Source of the DNA: Blastobasis lacticolella
Taxonomy: Eukaryota; Arthropoda; Insecta; Lepidoptera; Blastobasidae
Assembly: GCA_905147135.1 (NCBI GenBank)
Contig: LR990049.1
Coordinates: 6,775,428 to 6,839,427 of the forward strand
Length of the DNA: 64,000 bases
Reading direction: 5' to 3'
The notes beneath the pieces are model-generated. The model did not search any database. It was not told the origin of the DNA and was given only the letters and a program-made list of their open reading frames with translations. How positions within the stretch are numbered: position 1 is the stretch's first letter; each line of letters begins with the position of its first letter. Shown in pieces: positions 48,301 through 58,629 of the stretch. The position numbers and the translations under genes are program-made.

Positions 48301-51300
48301 AACGCCAAGATAAGCAGTGGTACTCACAGACGTTGGGCTTCCTAGGCATCGTGGTGGGCGTGTGCGGCTGATAGTGCAGCGAGTCGCAGGTAACGGAGCG
48401 ACCGCGGAGGACCGGGGACACTCCCCGGGGTCCTACGGGGGCCTAGAGACCAGTGGTCATACTCACAGACGTTGGGCTTCCTAGGCATTGTGGTGGGCGT
48501 GTGCGGCGGGTGGTGCAGCGAGTCGCAGGTGGCGGAGCGAGCTCGCAGCACCGGGGACTCCGCCCCGGGCGCCGCGCCCGCGTACGACGGCGGCCGGGAC
48601 CGCGGACACTTCTTCTCGGGGGTGACGCTGCCGTTTTGCTGGGGAGGGATGTGGGTGTAAAACCAGCGGCGGTAGGACTCTGGCAAGCCTGTACGGCTAG
48701 CACGAGTTGCTCTCGCGCGCGGTAAGCGAGAAAAGGTGCGGCAAAGATACTGCTATCTCACTCATCTTAGTATTAAGAGAAGAAAACAAACGCTCTCTCG
48801 TGGCGCGAGCTGTGTCGCGGACACACGTGTGATAGCCGTGCTGAGGAGTCTACCCGGATGGATCATCATCGTCGTAGCGCATATTCCGACCTCTGCCGGG
48901 GTCCGCTTCCTACCCATTCTTCTCAACTTCGTCCGATCTTCGGCATCCATATTCATATTCATATTTATTTGCTCATAAGCCGTAATCCGTTGGATCCACC
49001 CGGATGGATACCTCCCTTTAATAGGGTTCGTCCTTTAACGTAAGTTTCTAATAAGTGAGGGGAACTAAAAACATCAAGGGGGGAGGTCAGATGGCAGTCG
49101 CACCACTTATCACAATTACATCATATGTCAAATCCTGGATCATGGTCAAGGCGGACCCCGGGCCCTAGTAAAAGAGCACAACCGGGACATTAACGCCAAG
49201 ATGATGATGATGTTAACGATTGAACAGGAGGGGGAATAATGATATGACGACAAAATATTGATAAATAGTAGTTTATGCAACTGTCATATAAAAGGGGGTA
49301 TTAAAACATGAGTGTCTGTTTATCATACGAGGCGTAGCCGAGTATGATAATAGTTTGACACGAGTGTTTTAATACCTAATTATATGCAGTTGCATACACT
49401 ACTTTATCTACACTCATATTTTTATGTTAAAATATCGTACCTATAATTTTCTCAACTTAGCTGGAAGTAAGCGAGTCAGTTCTGTTGTATCTACGCGTCA
49501 AGGACATCAAGCGGCGGGAAATTCACTTAACTATTGTCACATTTATCAATTTATTTGCTTAAAATAAGGAAAAACATTCACAAACACAAATTACAACAAT
49601 TACAATAAATATTCTGTTTAGCGGGAAAATAATTACACAGAATATAAACAGGAAAATTTAAATTTTGAATTTGAATTTGTTAAAGACTTCTAAGTATTCA
49701 GCCTACATTACGCCGTGTCCCGGCGCCCGACAAAAAATTAAAAAATAAAAGTGTTGCATAATGATTAAAAAGTTATTTTACGATACAGCTGTCATGAAAA
49801 TAGTATGGGAAATGCTGTACCGAAAAGTAATTTTTTAAAATTTTATAGTCTGGCGTGAAAAAAGTCCACCCTTAAACGACTGTTTTCGAATATGTAATTG
49901 GAACATTATGCTATGAGTGTAGATAAAAGTAGTTTATGTACTTCTCAATCTCTTCTCAATGTTGTTCTCTATCTCCTTGCCAAGTTTAATCCAAACCTGT
50001 TCAGCGGTTTAGACGCGAAACCGTAACAGAATATACTAGACAGTTACTTTCGCATTTCTAATATCACTTTGGATTTGTTAAGTTTAAGTTTTTTGTATGT
50101 AAGGAACATCACAGGAATGAAGCCCTCGGTTTACTATGATATAATTTGTTTTTGTTTACAATAAATAGCACTTCCATATCCCAGCACCAACAGACGCCCA
50201 GCAAGAAACGTATATTGTTATTTCTTACCCGTTCATCGATGACCGTGTCATCATCAGAGAAGTCCGTGGATCCGTCGTCGTGCGAGAGATTCCAGTCGAT
50301 GTTGATGTTCTCGAACAGACTCTTCTCCCTCTTGTCTACGTGCTCCAACTAGAATAATAAGTTATTTTGAATCAATAGTGTTTTCTGTTCTTCAAGGAGC
50401 GTCGGTGGCCTAGTGGCAACGGTATCGGACTCGCAATGCGAGAGGTACCGGGTTCGGATCCCACTGCCGCCTTGTACCAATGATTCTTAACATTAGTTGA
50501 ATACTAACCAATGCTCTTACGGTGAGGGAAAACATCGTGATGAAATGTACACATTCAGGCGACTGAATGTGGAACCAGGGGCACGGAGGTCAGATGGCAG
50601 TCTCCACTGTTATTACTTGATCTGTCAAATACTGCATCATGGTCAAGGCGAATCCCTTACCCTCGTACGAACACTACCGGTTATCGCCAAGACATTGATG
50701 AGTGTTTGCTATTGTTCTGTATATGTATGTCGTATGCATTTACTGTGTTTACATCGTTCACTGAACCGGACTCGGGAATATCCGGACATCTTTTTAGACT
50801 ATCCCTGACCGATATCTGCAGCCGGGTACTATGTTTAATTCCGATTTATGCATAAAACAATGAACGGAATTGTATTACTGAAATTATAATTGTAAATAGT
50901 TGATATATATTACATTATCATTGTTATGGATGCATTTATGGCATCGCTAACGACGCGTAGCCGATTAGGCAATCATTCAATAAATGGATGCCTCCATTAT
51001 GACGATTGTTTATTACAATGAACAATATAATATTTATGTATACTTTACGATTAGCAATGTGTGCATATTGAACTCGTAAATTCTTAGTGATTGTTCCATT
51101 TGGGAATGAAAAAGAAAATGTTTTCCCGAACCGACAAATAACTTATAACGAATGCTACGAATGTGATGGTCGAACCGGCAGGATGGCTTTTATAGTGTCT
51201 GGGGCCCGATGTTTGAACCGTCCGCATCCATACGAGCGCTCGCCTTCTAATACCTGTCTCTAGAAACTTACCGCGAGTGTGAAAGAGATAGGTAACGCAA

Positions 51301-54300
51301 GCGAGCGCTCGGACGAATACTAGCGGTTCAAATAGGCCAGTGGGCTATAGAAAAGCACCCCACTCACGACTGCCCTACACGCTTTTAGTTGGCAGTATAC
51401 CTAGAACCTTCGTAGACCTATGTGTTGGAACTTGGAATAACACAATGGAATACACTTTTACCAATTGTCTAGTTTATGGGGACCACGGTCACTGACACGT
51501 CCAATGGACGTATGGACGTCGCGTCCATACAGCATTTACTTACTATCAGCCAGGCCGTAAGCTTACCTTACTTTTATCTAAGTGCGTTACCTTAGTGGTA
51601 TAAAAAGACCTTCAAAATTAATAAAAAATCCTCACCAACTCCTGGCACCCATGGTGACCGAGCTGCCTCGCTATTTGCAACGCCGTCCGGCCACTGCCAT
51701 CTTTAATGGACGTATCCGCACCAGCCTTCAACAACAACTTCAGAGGTTCCGTCCTATCCGTAGCCGCGCAAAGGTGCAAGGCTGTCATCCCATTACTGGT
51801 GGTCTTGTCTAGGAGGCTGGAACCTCCGTTTTGGATTAGGAAGTCTACTATGTGGAGGGAAGAGCCGTCTCCAAGCTCCCGAGATATGGCCAGATGGAGC
51901 GCTGTTTCGCCGCAGTCCTGTGGAATGGTGGGATCGTTATTGGGTGTTGATTTGGTGATTTATAAAGCGTGTCTGGTAGGAGTTGATGTGTGTATGATGC
52001 TTTCTCTTGTTGGCTGTAGAGCCCACACGGGAAAGACATATTCGGATTAAAAATGGAATAGGTTACAGATTATGTATTATTGTTGAGACCAGGGCGCAAA
52101 ATTGAATTTTTGTGCTCCTCAGTGACAAACGAGCAGACAGCCCACCTGATGGTAAGTGGTTGACTGTCGTCCATGACATTTACAATTCATACATTTAGGT
52201 TGCAGGTAACAAAAATGCAGAACCGCAGGTGCATTGTCACTGTGAGTTTTTTTTTTTATACCACTAAGGTGGCAAACAAGCTTGCGGCCTGCCTGATGGT
52301 AAGCAGTCACCGCAGCCTATGGACGTTTGCAATACCAGGGGCATCACCCACGCGTTGCCGACCCCGTAAAAACCTTTTAAACCCCGTAAAACTTAGATGA
52401 AATGCCTCATGCCTGTAATTTCGCTGGCAACCTTATCCTTCAAACCGGAACAAAACAATGCAAGCATTGTTGCTTGGGGGCAAAAATAGATGAGGTGGTA
52501 CTCACCCAGACGGTTGTGACCGAGCGCGCGAGGGTCCGGGGTCCGCCTCGACCGTGATCCCCCCGACGATTGCCTCAGAGCAAGGCGTCAAAAAATCTTA
52601 CTCCCGTGGTCTTTACTTTGTACTACAACCTTACCCAGGCGGACTCCTCAGGCTTGACAGAGTCCTATTATCATGACCGAAATAATCGTACATAGAAGTC
52701 ACTGTTCGCCGTTCATCGAAATAACGACAAAAGTTGATAGCTTTTACAGATCTTTTACTCGGTAACCTTGTTTGCCACCTTCGTGTTATAAAAAAAAAAA
52801 CAGACAGTACGCATCACCCCACTCACCGAACACGGCAACACGGCAGCCAAATCAGCGCCCTCAGCATAAGCCTGTAACAGGTTCTGCAGGTGTCCGTTGT
52901 TCACGGCGTGCTCCACTTCTTCTTGGCGCTCGCGCTCGTCGCGGCAGGTGCGGAGCGCGAACGACCGGTACACGTACTTCTCGCGGATGAAGCGGAGACG
53001 GTCCTCCCTGGGTAGTTGTTACATGGTGGTTGTCAGCAGTGAGGAAAAAAATGACAGCCGTACACTTTCTTATATCTTTGGTTGTCAGTGATGATAAGAG
53101 AAAGAGAAGCTATATAGTAGACTGTGAGGGCGTCGTAGGTTGTCTTAGGCCATCAAGTATGAGAAAGATTCGGTCGTTTAGGTGACCCACAATACGTTGG
53201 GTGACCGTGTACAAACTGGCGCAAAAACCATATTTTTTAGTTATCCAAACTTCGTCTTTTTGTAGCGATAGTACTTACTGTATCGCTACGAGAAGTCGAA
53301 GTTTGGGACACTTATTTTGGTCAGGTTGTGCACGGGCTGACCAATGTTTTGTAGGTTTTCTAAACATACAACTTGTAAGCATACAAGTTTTCACCTCATC
53401 ATCACAGCCCGTAACAGTCCACTGCAGGACTTAGGGCCTCTCCCACGAAAGGGGAGGTCATTGCCATAATCTCCACTTGCTTTGCAGGCGGGTTGGAGAT
53501 CGCAGTGTTTAAATATAATAATGGATAATGCTGCTGCCCATTTTCCAGACTACGGAGACTCTTGATCTTTTGCCTCGAAAACATTAGTCGATTTGTACGA
53601 CACCCAAGAGTGTAAGGGGTTGGTGCTATTCTACTCTGCCGGACACCACACGGCCAAAGTTTTCACCTACCCAGAATAAAAAGAGCGCTTTTCGGTTGGA
53701 GAGGTGAAAACGAATTTCTTTAGAATTGCAGTTTGAAATAACCGCTTCCAGTAAACTAGCTGACAAAAAATCTAAACAACTCACATAGTACTTTCCGGCG
53801 TGAGCTTATCCCTCTCATCCAGGGCGTTTTCCATGATCTCATTAAAGGCCTGGTTGCCCATATTCCTGGCCAACAGCAACTGTGACGTGCTCAGCCTATC
53901 CAATGTGAGCGACTGTATCCGCGATATGTGGACACCGAGCTCGCGGTGGCTGCCGGAACACTCTATGCACACTATTACGCCGTAGTTCGTCGAGAGCCAA
54001 GTTGGATCTGCAATGTGAAAAGGTATATATAGTTAGCGAATATAAATAAAATAATAAATAATCGTGGACGAATTCTCACAGCGATATCTAGCCACAAACT
54101 AAGTAAATGTGTTCTAAATGTCAAAAAGCCTAAAATATCATCTAGATAATTCATTTAAAGATTTCTTCTAGAAGGTTTATATGTACAAGTATCTATACAA
54201 CGTAGCTTCCCGCCGTTTGTATCTATGTACGCTTAGATATTTTAAACTACGCAACGGATTTTAATGCGATTTTCAACAATAGATAGATTGATTCAATAGG

Positions 54301-55347
54301 AAGGTTTATAAGCAAGAAAAAATTGGTAGATAGGGGTAAAGTAGGTGTACCCGAACGAAGTCGCGTTGGGTCCAGTTGTATAATATACATGACATTATAA
54401 TAGCAGAGAGAAAAAAATACTACAAACCCCGAGAACGGTCGAAACCGGAGCGGGTAGCTAGTATTATTATAAATAATATATAGTAAAGAACACACTCACC
54501 ATTCGTAGACCCGCAATCCGCGCACACCTGGTTCCCTGGCATAGCCCTGACGGCCCTGATGATCGACCGTTGCAAGTCCATCAGGGAATGACCGTTGTCG
54601 TTGCTCTCGCCCGCCTGCTGGTGGAAGGCCCTCATCAGGGCACCCTCTTTGCAGTTCACGAGGACCGACGTCCACGCTCGCTGCTCACTCTCGTCTTCAG
54701 CTTGGAAGTGGTATGTACGGCTGTCTGGAAGGTTATGGGTGTCATTGAGCATCAAATGGAACGTTACTGGTAGAAAACTTGTTGATAGAATGGAGATAGT
54801 AAAGTTTGTTCACAGAGTTCTAATCATACGTATTTGTTAGTTCTTGAATTAGGTACCTACGTTTGATATGAGATCTTTTGCAGATCTAAAGAACGTTGGC
54901 GACGTACCTCCTGGTATAAAATAATTTCAAAATATATTTTTCCCGTGACTTTGTTCTTACTGACAGGCGACAAAAAATCCTGCTCCGTTTGCGTAATAAA
55001 TATACGAAAGAACAGATACACCAACGTTCACACTTATAAAACGTACTCCCAAAGATCTATCGAAACAAAACCACAAAAAACTCACACGAGACTAGATCGA
55101 ACGCCCTCTTGTCCTCCGTGGCCACCTTTATCTGGCACGTGAGCAGGTTCACCCGGGCCGGTGGTTTGTTCTCGTCCGCATGGAAGATGTCCAGGAACCC
55201 TTCCGCGGTGACCCGGCACCGGCGCTTCTGCCACACCCTCCGGACTTTCCCCTCCGACTTCTTGAGGAGGTACCCGCTGCGGGTGACGCCATGTTGCTTG
55301 TCGCCTTGCAGCTGGTGCAAAGAGTACCCGCCGACGGCTATCGGCAC
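42107..55347 (-). CDS. Asap: ASAP-type Arf GTPase-activating protein (3' eleven exons)
   Basis: It stimulates GTP hydrolysis on Arf GTPases at membranes and adhesion sites. Eleven exons give 688 residues with all phases consistent: 55347-55086, 54724-54500, 54007-53785, 53007-52827, 51917-51636, 50348-50229, 48638-48467, 46824-46699, 45832-45735, 42953-42774, 42304-42107. Order: PH domain ([20 protein letters not shown]), ArfGAP zinc finger (CADC...CIEC, then [10 protein letters not shown] with the catalytic Arg), ankyrin repeats ([29 protein letters not shown]), an acidic patch ([11 protein letters not shown]), proline-rich segments ([20 protein letters not shown]) and a C-terminal SH3 domain ([26 protein letters not shown]). 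The first exon here starts in phase 0 after the linker [15 protein letters not shown], so the BAR domain and start codon are upstream and probably beyond the right edge. A second copy of part of exon 48638-48467 lies at 48442-48328. Confidence 0.95.
42590..42705 (+). repeat. LINE 3' end with GAT tail, intronic
   Basis: ACGACGCGAGGATGCCCAAG, CGAAATGGAGGAGAATGAAT, CCCGGTAGAAACCGAGACTG and a GATGATGATGAT tail. Relative of 31655 and 63553. Only about 70 bases from the Asap exon at 42774. Confidence 0.5.
42774..42953 (-). CDS. Asap: Asap exon: Ser-rich linker
   Basis: Encodes [20 protein letters not shown] through [20 protein letters not shown] and SLSM. Phase 0 both ends, 60 codons. It could be a skipped (alternative) exon because its removal keeps frame. 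Confidence 0.85.
44157..44213. repeat. Hairpin with 14-bp arms
   Basis: ATAAGTTATGCATA and its reverse complement separated by about 28 bases. Intronic in Asap, no known family. Confidence 0.5.
45735..45832 (-). CDS. Asap: Asap exon: proline-rich, SH3-ligand-like
   Basis: Encodes [20 protein letters not shown] and [13 protein letters not shown]. Contains KPRPQQPPP and PTPPPRK, which look like SH3-binding motifs. Phase 0 at donor GTAAGG. Confidence 0.85.
46257..46380. mobile_element. MITE with TATGTTCCGGGTTTC TIRs
   Basis: Left TATGTTCCGGGTTTC and right GAAACCCGGAACATA frame about 124 bases that contain GACGAGTAGTCCGATATTTC. A decayed relative, with the following AATGTGTGATAATAAC sequence, is inserted in a SINE at 56668-56765. 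The matched segment extends beyond the right TIR to about 46420, so the full unit may be larger. Confidence 0.55.
46699..46824 (-). CDS. Asap: Asap exon: proline-rich
   Basis: Encodes [40 protein letters not shown] and H. Acceptor CTTCCCAG, donor GTGAGT. The junction with the previous exon reads PNVYNIGSLKK. Confidence 0.85.
47623..47970 (+). repeat. 11-bp minisatellite, about 32 copies
   Basis: Unit GGTGTAGGGTA with a recurrent GGTGTAAGGTA variant and one 8-bp irregularity near 47650. The strand shown is G-rich. It sits in the Asap intron between exons 48467 and 46824, with family C sequence (GCGAACGAAGTCGCG) directly after it. In translation the minus strand repeats a [13 protein letters not shown] peptide, an artefact of the repeat. 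Confidence 0.95.
48236..48312 (+). repeat. SINE family A tail next to duplicated Asap exon
   Basis: GGGGGATCACGGTCGAGGCG and GACACGAACGCCAAGATAAG. It ends about 16 bases from the donor side of the exon copy at 48328. A close relative in reverse orientation is at 52510-52570. Confidence 0.5.
48328..48442 (-). CDS. Asap: Asap duplicated exon copy 2, candidate alternative exon
   Basis: Encodes [20 protein letters not shown] and [10 protein letters not shown], differing from copy 1 by Ala-Gly, Ala-Val, His-Tyr and Pro-Gln changes, with the same T/GTGAGT donor. With the acceptor CTCTAG at 48443 it would start in phase 0 (APVGPRGV) and end in phase 1, the same phases as copy 1. It could therefore replace copy 1 without a frame change. 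Copy 1's donor and this acceptor are only about 24 bases apart, so both cannot be joined in one transcript. The acceptor has a weak pyrimidine tract, so the copy may be unused. Confidence 0.45.
48467..48638 (-). CDS. Asap: Asap exon: basic/proline-rich linker (copy 1)
   Basis: Encodes [20 protein letters not shown] through [20 protein letters not shown] and [10 protein letters not shown]. Acceptor CTCCCCAG, donor GTGAGT, phase 1. A partial second copy follows 25 bases downstream. Confidence 0.85.
48705..48850 (+). repeat. Dispersed repeat with CG-rich ends, copy 2
   Basis: GCTCTCGCGCGCGGTAAGCG through TGGCGCGAGCTGTGTCGC; relative of 17780-17960. It lies in the Asap intron upstream of exon 48638. 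Confidence 0.45.
49079..49214 (+). repeat. SINE family A, 3' part
   Basis: GGAGGTCAGATGGCAGTCGC through AACCGGGACATTAACGCCAA and a GATGATGATG tail. Confidence 0.6.
50229..50348 (-). CDS. Asap: Asap exon: acidic segment after ankyrins
   Basis: Encodes [40 protein letters not shown]. Corresponds to the EYEWRLLHEDLDESDDD region of vertebrate ASAPs. Phase 0 both ends. Confidence 0.88.
50398..50700 (+). mobile_element. Full-length SINE family A with tRNA-like head
   Basis: The head GGAGCGTCGGTGGCCTAGTG has a box A (TGGCCTAGTGG), and GGTACCGGGTTCGGATCCCA has a box B (GGTTCGGATCC). The body continues with ACGGTGAGGGAAAACATCGT, GAGGTCAGATGGCAGTC and the TCGCCAAGACATTGATGAG tail. It is the only copy in the window that joins head and tail without interruption. 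It lies in an Asap intron, about 50 bases from exon 50348. Confidence 0.75.
51210..51345. repeat. Small inverted-repeat element
   Basis: TGTTTGAACCGTCCG and GAGCGCTCGC on the left are mirrored by GCGAGCGCTCGG and GCGGTTCAAATAGG on the right. Probably non-autonomous DNA element; intronic. Confidence 0.45.
51636..51917 (-). CDS. Asap: Asap exon: ankyrin repeats
   Basis: Encodes [40 protein letters not shown], the [20 protein letters not shown] repeat and [20 protein letters not shown], about three ankyrin units. 94 codons, phase 0 both ends. Confidence 0.93.
52240..52400 (-). repeat. SINE family B copy
   Basis: Poly-T start (TTTTTTTTTTATACCACTAAGG), TGGCAAACAAGCTTGCGGCC, TGGTAAGCAGTCACCGCAGC and CATCACCCACGCGTTGCC. 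A neighbouring piece of the same family lies at 52110-52160. Confidence 0.55.
52827..53007 (-). CDS. Asap: Asap exon: ArfGAP end to ankyrin start
   Basis: Encodes [20 protein letters not shown] through [20 protein letters not shown]. Phase 0 at donor GTGAGT. A SINE family B tail begins about 25 bases beyond the donor. Confidence 0.93.
53195..53365. repeat. Imperfect palindrome plus repeat shared with 30195
   Basis: CCAAACTTCG and TGTAGCGATA are mirrored by TATCGCTACGA and CGAAGTTTGG around a short centre, followed by TTGTGCACGGGCTGACCAAT. Intronic in Asap. Confidence 0.5.
53785..54007 (-). CDS. Asap: Asap exon: ArfGAP catalytic core
   Basis: Encodes [40 protein letters not shown] through [10 protein letters not shown]. 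The second CxxC and the HR of SGSHRELG (arginine finger) are intact. Confidence 0.95.
54185..54378 (+). repeat. Dispersed repeat family C, copy 4
   Basis: CCCGCCGTTTGTATCTATGT, GGATTTTAATGCGATTTTCA, GGTTTATAAGCAAGAAAAAA and CCCGAACGAAGTCGCG. Intronic in Asap. Confidence 0.6.
54500..54724 (-). CDS. Asap: Asap exon: PH end and first zinc-finger CxxC
   Basis: Encodes [20 protein letters not shown] through [13 protein letters not shown]. Acceptor CTTCCAG, donor GTGAGT, phase 1. Confidence 0.93.
55086..55347 (-). CDS. Asap: Asap exon: PH domain first part
   Basis: Starts [20 protein letters not shown] and ends KRAFDLVS plus one base. Acceptor TTTTCCAG, donor GTGAGT. Junction with the next exon reads LVSYSRTYHFQ. 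Confidence 0.93.
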
Positions 55348-55884
55348 CTGGAAAAGAAAGAAAGAAAACATTTATTACAAAGGACGCCACGACATGATAA
55401 TTTGCAATACAATTATATTTAACACAAAAAAACGGTAAGTACATAAAATACGGGGACAATGAGGAAGTTACCATAAAAATGTTTTTAGCTGGATATAAAA
55501 ATAAGAGTAAAATGAAACAAAACGGTGAAATATTTGTTTGAATATCTCAAAAAACAAAAAAGTTATGAGACTGTAAAGTTGCGATTTCGAGAATAATTTT
55601 GTTAGGATCGCGAATTCGTGCGTGACTATGGCCGCCACTATGGCGCTACCCATACATTCCTACTATTTGAGACTGTATCTTTGGAACCACAATTACTAGA
55701 CACTTGAGCTTTTGACAGAGTATGTGTTACTATGTCTGCTAAAAGAACAAATAATGATAAAAATAATAAAATTAAAAATAAGGACCATATATGAAACGTG
55801 ATTTGAAGGCGTTTTCAGAGGTATTTACTTTTTCTCTGTCGCATAAATGCTACAACTTACAAGCATCAGTCATTAAGAGAACGG

Positions 55885-56139
55885 TAGAGCTCGTCTAGTC
55901 TAAAATGACGCGCCCCACTACTTAGTTAGTTGATTTCGATGTGTGAGTGCAAATATTAATAACGACGCTTCATCTGTGTGGGAGCCAATGAACGACGCGT
56001 GCTCCGACGTTTGAATCTCACCGACAACTGAATGACCAATTACAACGGCATTTGTATATGTATTGCGTCCATATTTTAAACTTGCTTGTGTGCGTTAATG
56101 CGATAGTGGGGCGCGTCATTTTAGATTAGACGAGCTCTA
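55885..56139. mobile_element. MITE with GAGCTCGTCTA-type TIRs, intact copy
   Basis: 255 bp, with TIRs TAGAGCTCGTCTAGTCTAAA/ATGACGCGCCCCACTA and near-complement. No coding. The uninterrupted relative of 27639-28178. Confidence 0.75.
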
Positions 56140-56148
56140 CTAGGCTAG

Positions 56149-57243
56149 TGGTAGCGTACTTGTGAGACCGATAACCAGGGTAAAGCAATGCTCGCAATGT
56201 CTGGGAACTGGATGGGTGCCCGTTTCGTACTTTGAGGCTAGTAGAACTTGAGCACTGCAACTAGGTAGGTGTGCCTTCTAATATCGTTAGCGAAGCGAGG
56301 TTGACCAAGGTCAACCCCGGTCAACCATCCTGGTTAACGCGTCTAAGTCAATCCTTAGGCTACAACCAGTCTCAAGAAACCAAAGTGAAGTTGACCGAGG
56401 TCAACCCTGGTCAACCAACACGGTTAATACTGGGGACCTAACTTAAGTATTGACTGACTCACTAACGTGAGTATTAACTGGAGACGGAACCTAACTTGGG
56501 CCTCGACTAAGGCCCAAGTCTAGGCCTACGCTTAGTTTACAACCAGTCTCAAAGTTGCCAGCGTTGACCAGGATGGTTAAAATTACCAAAACAGAAACTG
56601 ACGAAGCGTCGTTGGCCGAATGGTTACGGTATCAGCTTGTAAGCGAGAGGTACCAGATTTTACCTTTGTTGACGAGTAGCCCGATATTTCGACACAGCTG
56701 CATACATACCCCGGAACATACCCCTAAAATGTGTGATAATAACTGCGATAGTTTAAAATATTATGAGAGGTACCAGGTTCAAATCCCATGGAACATAAGA
56801 CTCTTTTTTGAGTTATGTACTACTAACTGAAGCATTTACGGTGAAAGAAAACATCGTGATGAAACCTGCATATTCAGGCAAGTGAATGTGTAACCATGAT
56901 CCAATCTGGTCATATTCCCCTGATAGCAAGGTCACGGAGGTCAGGTGGCAGTCGCTCCACTGTAATTACATGATCTGCCAAATATTGGCCCTCGTACGCA
57001 AGAGCTTAACCGGGACATTAACGCCAAGATGAAAAACTGACGGAGCTATAACTAGACGAGTAGTACATTGAACGGTTGACAGGGTTGACCTTAGTCAACC
57101 TCAGTTCGCCAACAAGCAACAGCAAGCTCGTTGCGGTTCTGAATTTCGACTAACCTTTAAGTACGAAACGGTCACCCATCCAGTTCCCGGACACTGCGAG
57201 CATCGCTTAACCTTGGTTATTGGTCTCGCAAGCACGCTACCAT
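56149..57243. mobile_element. Foldback element with about 95-bp 5S-like arms
   Basis: The left arm (about 56149-56245) and the right arm (about 57145-57243, reversed) match at most positions: GTAGCGTGCTTGCGAGACC, AAGCGATGCTCGC and GGGAACTGGATGGGTGACCG. GTTGACCAAGGTCAACCCC-like blocks lie inside both arms. The interior holds a SINE family A copy. The arm segment resembles 5S rRNA internal-promoter sequence (TTAAGC and GGATGGGTGACC); that is an inference. Confidence 0.5.
56595..57034 (+). mobile_element. SINE family A interrupted by a MITE remnant
   Basis: Head GTTGGCCGAATGGTTACGGT to GCGAGAGGTACCAG, then about 100 bases related to the MITE at 46257, then GAGAGGTACCAGGTTCAAAT resumes the SINE. 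GAGAGGTACCAG is present on both sides and is the likely target duplication. The tail is AACCGGGACATTAACGCCAA. Confidence 0.65.
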
Positions 57244-57689
57244 TTGACCAGTGCAGTTCTCCCAAAGTTCGATTCTTGAAAGTTTAACCAATTATGCGAT
57301 AGAGAAAAAACTAAATACCTCTGAAAATGCCTTAAAATCAAGTTTGTTTATGTATGGAGACTACCCTGCTATTTTTTATTTTTTATTATTGTTATTATCT
57401 GTTGTTACAACGGCCATATCAAGACATATTCTGTGAAAAGTTCAAGTGTCTAGCTATTGCGGTTCCAAAGATACAGTTACAAAGAGTACGAGTGTATAGG
57501 TAGCTCCATAGTGGCGGCGGGCTGCCGGCCTAGTGACGTCACAGCTAGAATGCGGCAGCAATAATTTCGCAAAAAAATGTTTACGTATATATATATTTTT
57601 TTAATCGTGGACAAATTCACACAGCGCCATCTAGCCCCAAAGTAAGCAAAGCTTGTGTTATGGGTGCTAGATAACTGATAAACTACTTA

Positions 57690-57843
57690 TACTTTTTTTT
57701 AGTACATACCTACTTATTATACATAGAACACCCAGACCCGTAACAGAAATTAAAATTCATCATTTCAATTTCTGCCCGGCCGGGAATCGAACCCGGGACC
57801 TCTTGCGTGGCAGACTGACCACTGAACCACTCAGGTCGTCAAA
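57690..57843 (-). mobile_element. tRNA-Gly-like SINE
   Basis: In reverse it begins GACCTGAGTGGTTCAGTGGT (box A), then CTGCCACGCAAGAGGTCCCG and GGGTTCGATTCCCGG (box B), and continues into a non-tRNA tail with TTTTAATTTCTG. The outer seven bases do not pair as an acceptor stem, so it is a SINE head, not a working tRNA gene. Confidence 0.65.
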
Positions 57844-58629
57844 TATTCTATAACTTAGTCATTTATTGACGGATTTCGAAATTTTTTTCACTGGTTTGTT
57901 AGTTTTGATCTACATTTTAATGTCATTATATATGGCAATATCGATATTAGGAAACTTCCTCATTATGGGGTTCCCAGTGGCATTTCTAGAAGCGATTTGA
58001 AAGGTATTTAGAAATGTGATTACAGACACCTACACCTATGCTTGAAAAAAAGTAGTGCTATTCTTCTGATACATAAAGAATAAAATCTTATATCCGCTTA
58101 TGGTAAAAAAGTATATGTAATAGGGAAATATTCTTCAATAACGGATTCGGATGGTTAGTGGAAAGCCGTGTTCGCATGCCATGTTGCCCATGTAGGTATT
58201 GTAAACCCTCAAGGGCATACGAGCACGGTTGTATCCGTTATCCTCTACACATCTGAAGAAGAATATTTTCCTTGTTTCATATATCAAGCTGATATGTGAA
58301 AAAAGAATATCAACCCTCCATAACGGTAAAAAATTATTATTTATACCACAGGTAATGAATAATGTAATTTTTCGTCCCATATGTTTGTAAAACGACGTTT
58401 TATTCCCCGATAACAGGGTATAAAGTAGAACTTTTATGTCCTACTATGGATTAGTGTTTTGAATTTAGAACGTCGAACACCAATATATATACGAATGAAA
58501 TGGCAGACAGGACGTTGTATATGAGGGATGGATTGTGCCAACTGGACTTAAAAGACTTTAAAGAAGTAAAATCTCGCTATTTCGTTTTCAGTTTATAGTA
58601 GTGGTCCTTAGAGAAAAAAAAATGGCCAA

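Noticed and set aside
50398..50475. tRNA gene on the plus strand
   Set aside because: The head continues directly into the SINE family A body, and the acceptor stem does not close.
57770..57843. tRNA-Gly gene on the minus strand
   Set aside because: Box A and B are good but the acceptor stem does not pair and a SINE tail follows.
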